In this document: positions 4,601-6,878 of the stretch, piece after piece
How positions within the stretch are numbered: position 1 is the first letter of the stretch
Layout: each line of letters opens with the position of its first letter
From: RGIG7332 sp045589235
GTDB taxonomy: Bacteria > Bacillota > Clostridia > Oscillospirales > JAAYXM01
Direction: 5' to 3'
Length of the DNA: 6,878 nucleotides
Assembly: GCA_045589235.1 (NCBI GenBank)
Contig: JAZNOR010000065.1
Location: forward strand, 1 to 6,878
Notes under the pieces: model-generated
Seen by the model: the letters and a program-made list of their open reading frames with translations, nothing else
Databases searched by the model: none
What the model was told of the DNA's origin: nothing
Made by a program: the position numbers and the translations under genes

Positions 4601-6878
4601 AATAAGTCCAAATGTGGAATCGTCTTATGCAGGTCCTGATGTCCCGTACGGTAACGATGAGCTTTGGAGCACAGCGACCGGTATCTCACCTCTTGCAAAT
4701 CCGGTAGGCTTTACTTGGATTAAAAATGTTTACAGAGCTGCAAATCCAACTGCTGATACAATCAGCGCAGACTTTAAGATCAACAACTACTTCAATGTAG
4801 AAAACGTTGCTGACAATTTACACTTGAAGCTCACAATGATAAATGATGGCCTTACTGAATTTGCGTATGGCGATGCGCGTCCTCCGAAGGCAAATGGTGC
4901 GCCGGAGCTTTATAAGCAGATTATGGCTCGCCGTAAGGGTGACAATCTTGATTCTCTTTACACTGCGGTAATCGAGCCGTATAAAGACACTGCATATATC
5001 GAAAGTGTAAGCGAAGTGCCTATGACCGTCAAGAACGGAGCTGAAGGCAAAAATGATGCTTCACGTGCAGTTAAGGTAACACTCACAAACGGCAGAGTTG
5101 ACTATGTAATATATGCAACAAACAATGATGTTACATACACGGTTGACAATAGCTTTGACGTATGTGCATTTGTAGGTGTTGTTACATACGCACCAAATTC
5201 CGATGTACCGACATATACATATATGGATGATGGCACGGAGATTGCAGGCGTTACAGGTTCTTCGGCATTTAACGGTACCATTTCAGACTTTACAAAGGAA
5301 ATGAGCACCAAAAACTCAATTACCGTTGAATTTGATGGCAACTACAATGCAGAGGCACTTGCAGGAAAATATATTTATGTAGAAAATGACGGCATTCAGA
5401 ATGGCGCATACTTGATTGAAAGTGCTCAGGACAACGGCGATGGCACAGCTACCCTTGATGTTGGTATGACAACACTCATTCGCAGCTATGTTGACAGAAC
5501 AGATGCATCAAAGGGCTATGTTTACAATATTGCAGAAGGACAGAGCTTCAGAATTCCGCTTTCAACTGAAGAAGCACCGAAGGTAACCGCTGTTTCACTT
5601 GAGACGAATAAAGAAAGTATCGCAAAAGGTGACTCTGCAAAGCTTTCACTTGTTGGAACTTTAAGCGATGGCTCAACTAAGATTCTTGATAAGCTGCCTA
5701 TTACCTACAATAGCAGTGATGAAAACATTGCAACAGTTAGTGAAAGTGGCACGGTTGTTTATCTTGCACCGGGTGAGGTTACAATTACTGCAACGGTTGA
5801 AATCGATGGTGAAATTAAAACTGCAACAGCAAACATTGTTTGTGAAGAACCGGTGGAAGCGCAGACATGGGCAGGTCAGACAAATTCAATAGGTTATCGT
5901 TTCCCGAAGCTTTCAAAAGGTGAAGTCTTTGCAAACTTTGTTTCAGGATATGTTTCTGAAAATCAGGAGGCTGAAGGCGAAGGCGTGTCCTACTACGGCG
6001 GTGAGCACAAGGCATACGCTCTTACTCTTGACAATAACCGTCGAGTTATTTTCCGCGAAAATCCAGGCAAGGATAATTACTTTACGCATACAATTATTCT
6101 TCCGGAAGCTACAGGCAGATATGCAATTAAGCTCGACTCATCCAACTCGGGAGGAACTGATGCTATTGATATCTGGATGATGAGTGGCGATACCCCGGCA
6201 GAAGACGGAGCGATTGATGTTAACTTCTTAACTACAGCATACCCGAATATGAATGGTGAACCGGAGACAGGCTCAGTTGCAGATGCATCGATCTATACTA
6301 CAGTCGGCGTTATTGATGTTACCGAAAAGAATGCAGGAAATCCGGTTAAGTTTGTGTTCAAGACATCAAGCAAGGCAACTCCGTCAACTGAGGAACATCC
6401 GTATTCGTTGTACTATTACGGCATTAAGCTTGAGGGTATGCCGACAAACAAGCTTATGAAAGCTGACCTTAGTGTTGATACAACAGAGCTTAAAGTTGGT
6501 GAGAGTACACAGGCAACTGTTATGGGCACAATGCTTAACGGAACGACTATGTTGGTTAAAGAAATGGCAAACAGCGAAGTTGTATACGAAAGCTCAGATA
6601 AATCAATTGCAGAAATCGATGCAACAGGTAAAATTACAGCTAAGTCAGCAGGCGATGTGACAATTAAAGCGCATGCTTATGTAACTACTGCTTATCAGAG
6701 AACTGAAAGTGTTAATATTCATGTTAGCGCAGTTCTCAGCGAAGAGGATGCAGCGTATGCAGAAGCTGCAAAAGCAGAGGTTGCAAAGCTTGCAGATAAC
6801 TCAGCAGAAGTCGCAGCAGAAATTTCAAACTTTGACGCAGCAGTTGATGCAATGCTTGATGACAATGTTCTTTCAGAA
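1584..6878 (+). CDS. Exported multidomain heparinase II/III-superfamily protein, probable surface polysaccharide lyase (3' end outside window)
   Basis: One open frame of 1765 codons with no stop, still open at the window edge. Residues 1-30 are a signal peptide: MKLRR, a hydrophobic helix, and VAQA before the predicted cut at A30/A31. Next come a carbohydrate-binding-like module (about 32-222), a Big_2 Ig-like domain (about 226-300), a catalytic region (about 302-1332) with a helical toroid and beta-sandwich, Big_2 (1333-1422), a second carbohydrate-binding-like module (1425-1619), Big_2 (1628-1716) and the start of an Ala/Glu-rich helical region. Family hallmarks are GNYGLPQ (636-642), DGWGNEASPDYN with Y701, GHGHSD (859-864), PDLGNP (879-884), SHNTV (902-906) and VIEPY (1129-1133). 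In this superfamily the Tyr and a nearby Asn or His act in beta-elimination of uronic acid polysaccharides. The substrate (pectin-, glycosaminoglycan- or alginate-like) cannot be told. SLH repeats may follow beyond the window. Confidence 0.88.
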   Translation, partial: MKLRRTLAWVITLAMLVGFFPAELFSVAQAADAVQLNFAGSANTATYDFVTGFANNDDLRIKASAYNAEKNANWYLKEANHAGDTTSIFSGWLNFKATDLDDYLAFMVKLPEVSGKYTVDLTYSSVKNYGATKLNVYALPADCENIATSLSRSALIGTVECAKTGALKNAATDTVGVINATAGDEKIIVILPAAEHSTERTSYCGDCGAYIKSITLKGSESIGDIRLDNGKETNSIAVGETAPIVITGKASSVSYVSSNSAVASVSADGIVTAESEGIATITVTAKLGSASEEVELPIVAGALKSRNSLYTTEMILNARENLEKYSWASSASAVAAADRYLENLDLIYSMITTQKLPRGHWYKNDPNYRLCHYCGNDIMTKYGGYIYDPIANPWKIQCPECESLFPSNDFKSYYELGIDENGNWDPALSASKHEEHVKNGGENYLINISFDDRPEDWGVDAGEGYDTGNVYANGVPEIYLFIPYYNANALWWGSSTYAESGLITCAINALADAYVYTGEEKYGVAGAILLDRVADVYPDMQLIDEWEDYVNSNGGSGKGKVLGHIGDNALATSLIRNYDKLWRIMDNPKVIEYLSDKAKQYNMSNPKTHGDFIRKNCDDGILRAVRQGIHDLEIKGNYGLPQNTMAYAAVTLDSFPETKEWIDWIFELSETNVEGEKGNFYSTLVNDVDRDGWGNEASPDYNSDWVDALRGVADTLHNYKDVYSGGNLYDYPKFVQMLKAPGEIIIADIYTPLIGDSGQFAKPHTTADKSTLISAWRAGVRDDNIARLIYNLNGGTVNNLYTSIYDENPQSIQDEIQAVIDEKGASLDYGSTNLAGYGLALMRGENKNTYWMYYGRNAGHGHSDKLNLGVVAYGIDMAPDLGNPDYKTADCNRSTWVEAPMSHNTVFVVEKSGANYVSSVQKSSDISTPYHFDDSGEVKVMDVDAPEIYGSTDIFRRTVVSVEVSDEVSYAVDFFRVKGGNDHIYNFHAQGDEIAVDIQMEEQQKEISPNVESSYAGPDVPYGNDELWSTATGISPLANPVGFTWIKNVYRAANPTADTISADFKINNYFNVENVADNLHLKLTMINDGLTEFAYGDARPPKANGAPELYKQIMARRKGDNLDSLYTAVIEPYKDTAYIESVSEVPMTVKNGAEGKNDASRAVKVTLTNGRVDYVIYATNNDVTYTVDNSFDVCAFVGVVTYAPNSDVPTYTYMDDGTEIAGVTGSSAFNGTISDFTKEMSTKNSITVEFDGNYNAEALAGKYIYVENDGIQNGAYLIESAQDNGDGTATLDVGMTTLIRSYVDRTDASKGYVYNIAEGQSFRIPLSTEEAPKVTAVSLETNKESIAKGDSAKLSLVGTLSDGSTKILDKLPITYNSSDENIATVSESGTVVYLAPGEVTITATVEIDGEIKTATANIVCEEPVEAQTWAGQTNSIGYRFPKLSKGEVFANFVSGYVSENQEAEGEGVSYYGGEHKAYALTLDNNRRVIFRENPGKDNYFTHTIILPEATGRYAIKLDSSNSGGTDAIDIWMMSGDTPAEDGAIDVNFLTTAYPNMNGEPETGSVADASIYTTVGVIDVTEKNAGNPVKFVFKTSSKATPSTEEHPYSLYYYGIKLEGMPTNKLMKADLSVDTTELKVGESTQATVMGTMLNGTTMLVKEMANSEVVYESSDKSIAEIDATGKITAKSAGDVTIKAHAYVTTAYQRTESVNIHVSAVLSEEDAAYAEAAKAEVAKLADNSAEVAAEISNFDAAVDAMLDDNVLSE
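1677..2249 (+). other. N-terminal carbohydrate-binding-like beta-sandwich module of the lyase
   Basis: Residues of about 32-222 are rich in alternating hydrophobic strands, with the pattern FMVKLPEVSGKYTVDLTYSS, then a strand of the type ATKLNVYALP, and end in YIKSITLKG. The same order recurs in residues 1425-1619, so the two are homologous modules. A role in binding polysaccharide is inferred from the sandwich-like pattern and the lyase context. C204 and C207 form a CxxC pair that is absent from the second copy. Confidence 0.5.
2259..2483 (+). other. Big_2 Ig-like domain 1 of the lyase
   Basis: Residues of about 226-300 match the bacterial Ig-like group 2 pattern: an early SIAVGET strand, then VSYVSSNSAVASVSADGIV and a GIATITVTA strand. 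Such domains act as spacers or adhesive modules in surface proteins. Confidence 0.85.
2487..5579 (+). other. Catalytic region of the lyase: helical toroid plus beta-sandwich
   Basis: Residues 302-about 750 are mainly helical and hold the Cys4 site (C371, C374, C398, C401), N637 and Y701. Residues from about 770 on are beta-rich and hold H860, H862, H903 and the VIEPY strand. This order, toroid then sandwich, is that of heparinase II/III-like lyases, where Tyr is the likely acid or base and an Asn or His neutralises the uronate. The last part (about 1173-1332) is beta-rich and closes the sandwich. Residue roles come from family comparison from memory, not from an alignment. Confidence 0.7.
2694..2786 (+). 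other. Putative zinc-ribbon-like Cys4 site inside the lyase
   Basis: C371-H-Y-C374 and C398-P-E-C401 are two CxxC knuckles 23 residues apart, followed by FPSNDF. The spacing is that of a small zinc ribbon. It sits at the start of the helical catalytic domain, so a structural metal is more likely than DNA binding in this exported protein. Confidence 0.65.
5580..5849 (+). other. Big_2 Ig-like domain 2 of the lyase
   Basis: Residues 1333-1422 begin VTAVSLETNKESIAKGDSAKLS, continue with a DGSTK turn and the signature ITYNSSDENIATVSESGTV, and end in a GEVTITATV strand. This is a textbook Big_2 pattern and more complete than the first copy. Confidence 0.9.
5856..6440 (+). other. Second carbohydrate-binding-like module of the lyase
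   Basis: Residues 1425-1619 repeat the plan of the N-terminal module: HTIILPEATGRYAIKLDSS matches FMVKLPEVSGKYTVDLTYSS, a strand AIDIWMMSG follows, and the end YYYGIKLEG matches YIKSITLKG. The copies are divergent, so the duplication is old. Confidence 0.5.
6465..6731 (+). other. Big_2 Ig-like domain 3 of the lyase
   Basis: Residues 1628-1716 start DLSVDTTELKVGESTQATVMG and carry VVYESSDKSIAEIDATGKI and a GDVTIKAHA strand, the Big_2 pattern. After it the protein turns helical and rich in Ala and Glu (1718-1765), a likely linker or coiled segment before further C-terminal modules. Confidence 0.88.

Noticed and set aside
5668..6660. Several plus-strand frames of 62-86 codons overlapping the lyase gene
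   Set aside because: They lie out of frame inside Big_2 and binding-like domains, are rich in Q, R and L as expected from shifted reading of GCA-rich codons, and have no start signals.
1..6878. Insertion sequence, CRISPR array, tRNA or rRNA
   Set aside because: No transposase frame, no terminal inverted repeats with target duplications, no regularly spaced repeats of CRISPR length and no tRNA or rRNA motifs were seen.

Overview
The window looks like a chromosomal fragment of a low-to-moderate GC Gram-positive anaerobe with an S-layer, most plausibly a Clostridia-type Firmicute from a gut or other plant- or mucus-polysaccharide-rich habitat. The evidence is a C-terminal S-layer homology (SLH) repeat at the left edge, strong purine-rich Shine-Dalgarno sequences, a GTG start, an AraC-type sugar-response regulator, and a very large secreted multidomain enzyme with bacterial Ig-like domains. 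I cannot name the species from the sequence. SLH-anchored polysaccharide lyases of this style are known from pectin specialists such as Monoglobus, but that link is only an inference.

Layout, left to right. Positions 2-100 are the last 32 codons of an SLH-domain surface protein, followed by a near-perfect intrinsic terminator with a GAAA loop. A second hairpin terminates the convergent gene. This gene (166-1089, minus strand) encodes an AraC/XylS-family regulator with an N-terminal cupin sensor domain. Its own promoter lies at 1112-1141. The divergent intergenic region 1106-1583 is rich in signals. It holds a candidate operator with inverted and phased repeats (1177-1234) and a candidate structured small RNA (about 1271-1408) whose hairpin loop reads CCTCCT and which ends in an intrinsic terminator. 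It also holds a strong promoter (1439-1467) overlapped by a 25-bp palindrome, and a leader hairpin. From 1584 to the right edge runs one uninterrupted reading frame of 1765 codons, still open at the end of the window. It encodes an exported heparinase II/III-superfamily protein, probably a polysaccharide lyase. A carbohydrate-binding-like module and a Big_2 domain precede the catalytic region, and Big_2, carbohydrate-binding-like and Big_2 modules follow it.

The likely logic is that the AraC-type regulator senses a sugar or oligosaccharide and controls the divergent lyase gene, whose product works at the cell surface. The most intriguing element is the candidate small RNA between them. Its C-rich loop and 3' arm are complementary to the ribosome binding sites of both flanking genes: 8 contiguous bases for the lyase and 6 for the regulator. 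The long minus-strand and alternative-frame reading frames inside 1584-6878 are shadows of the lyase gene and are not annotated.
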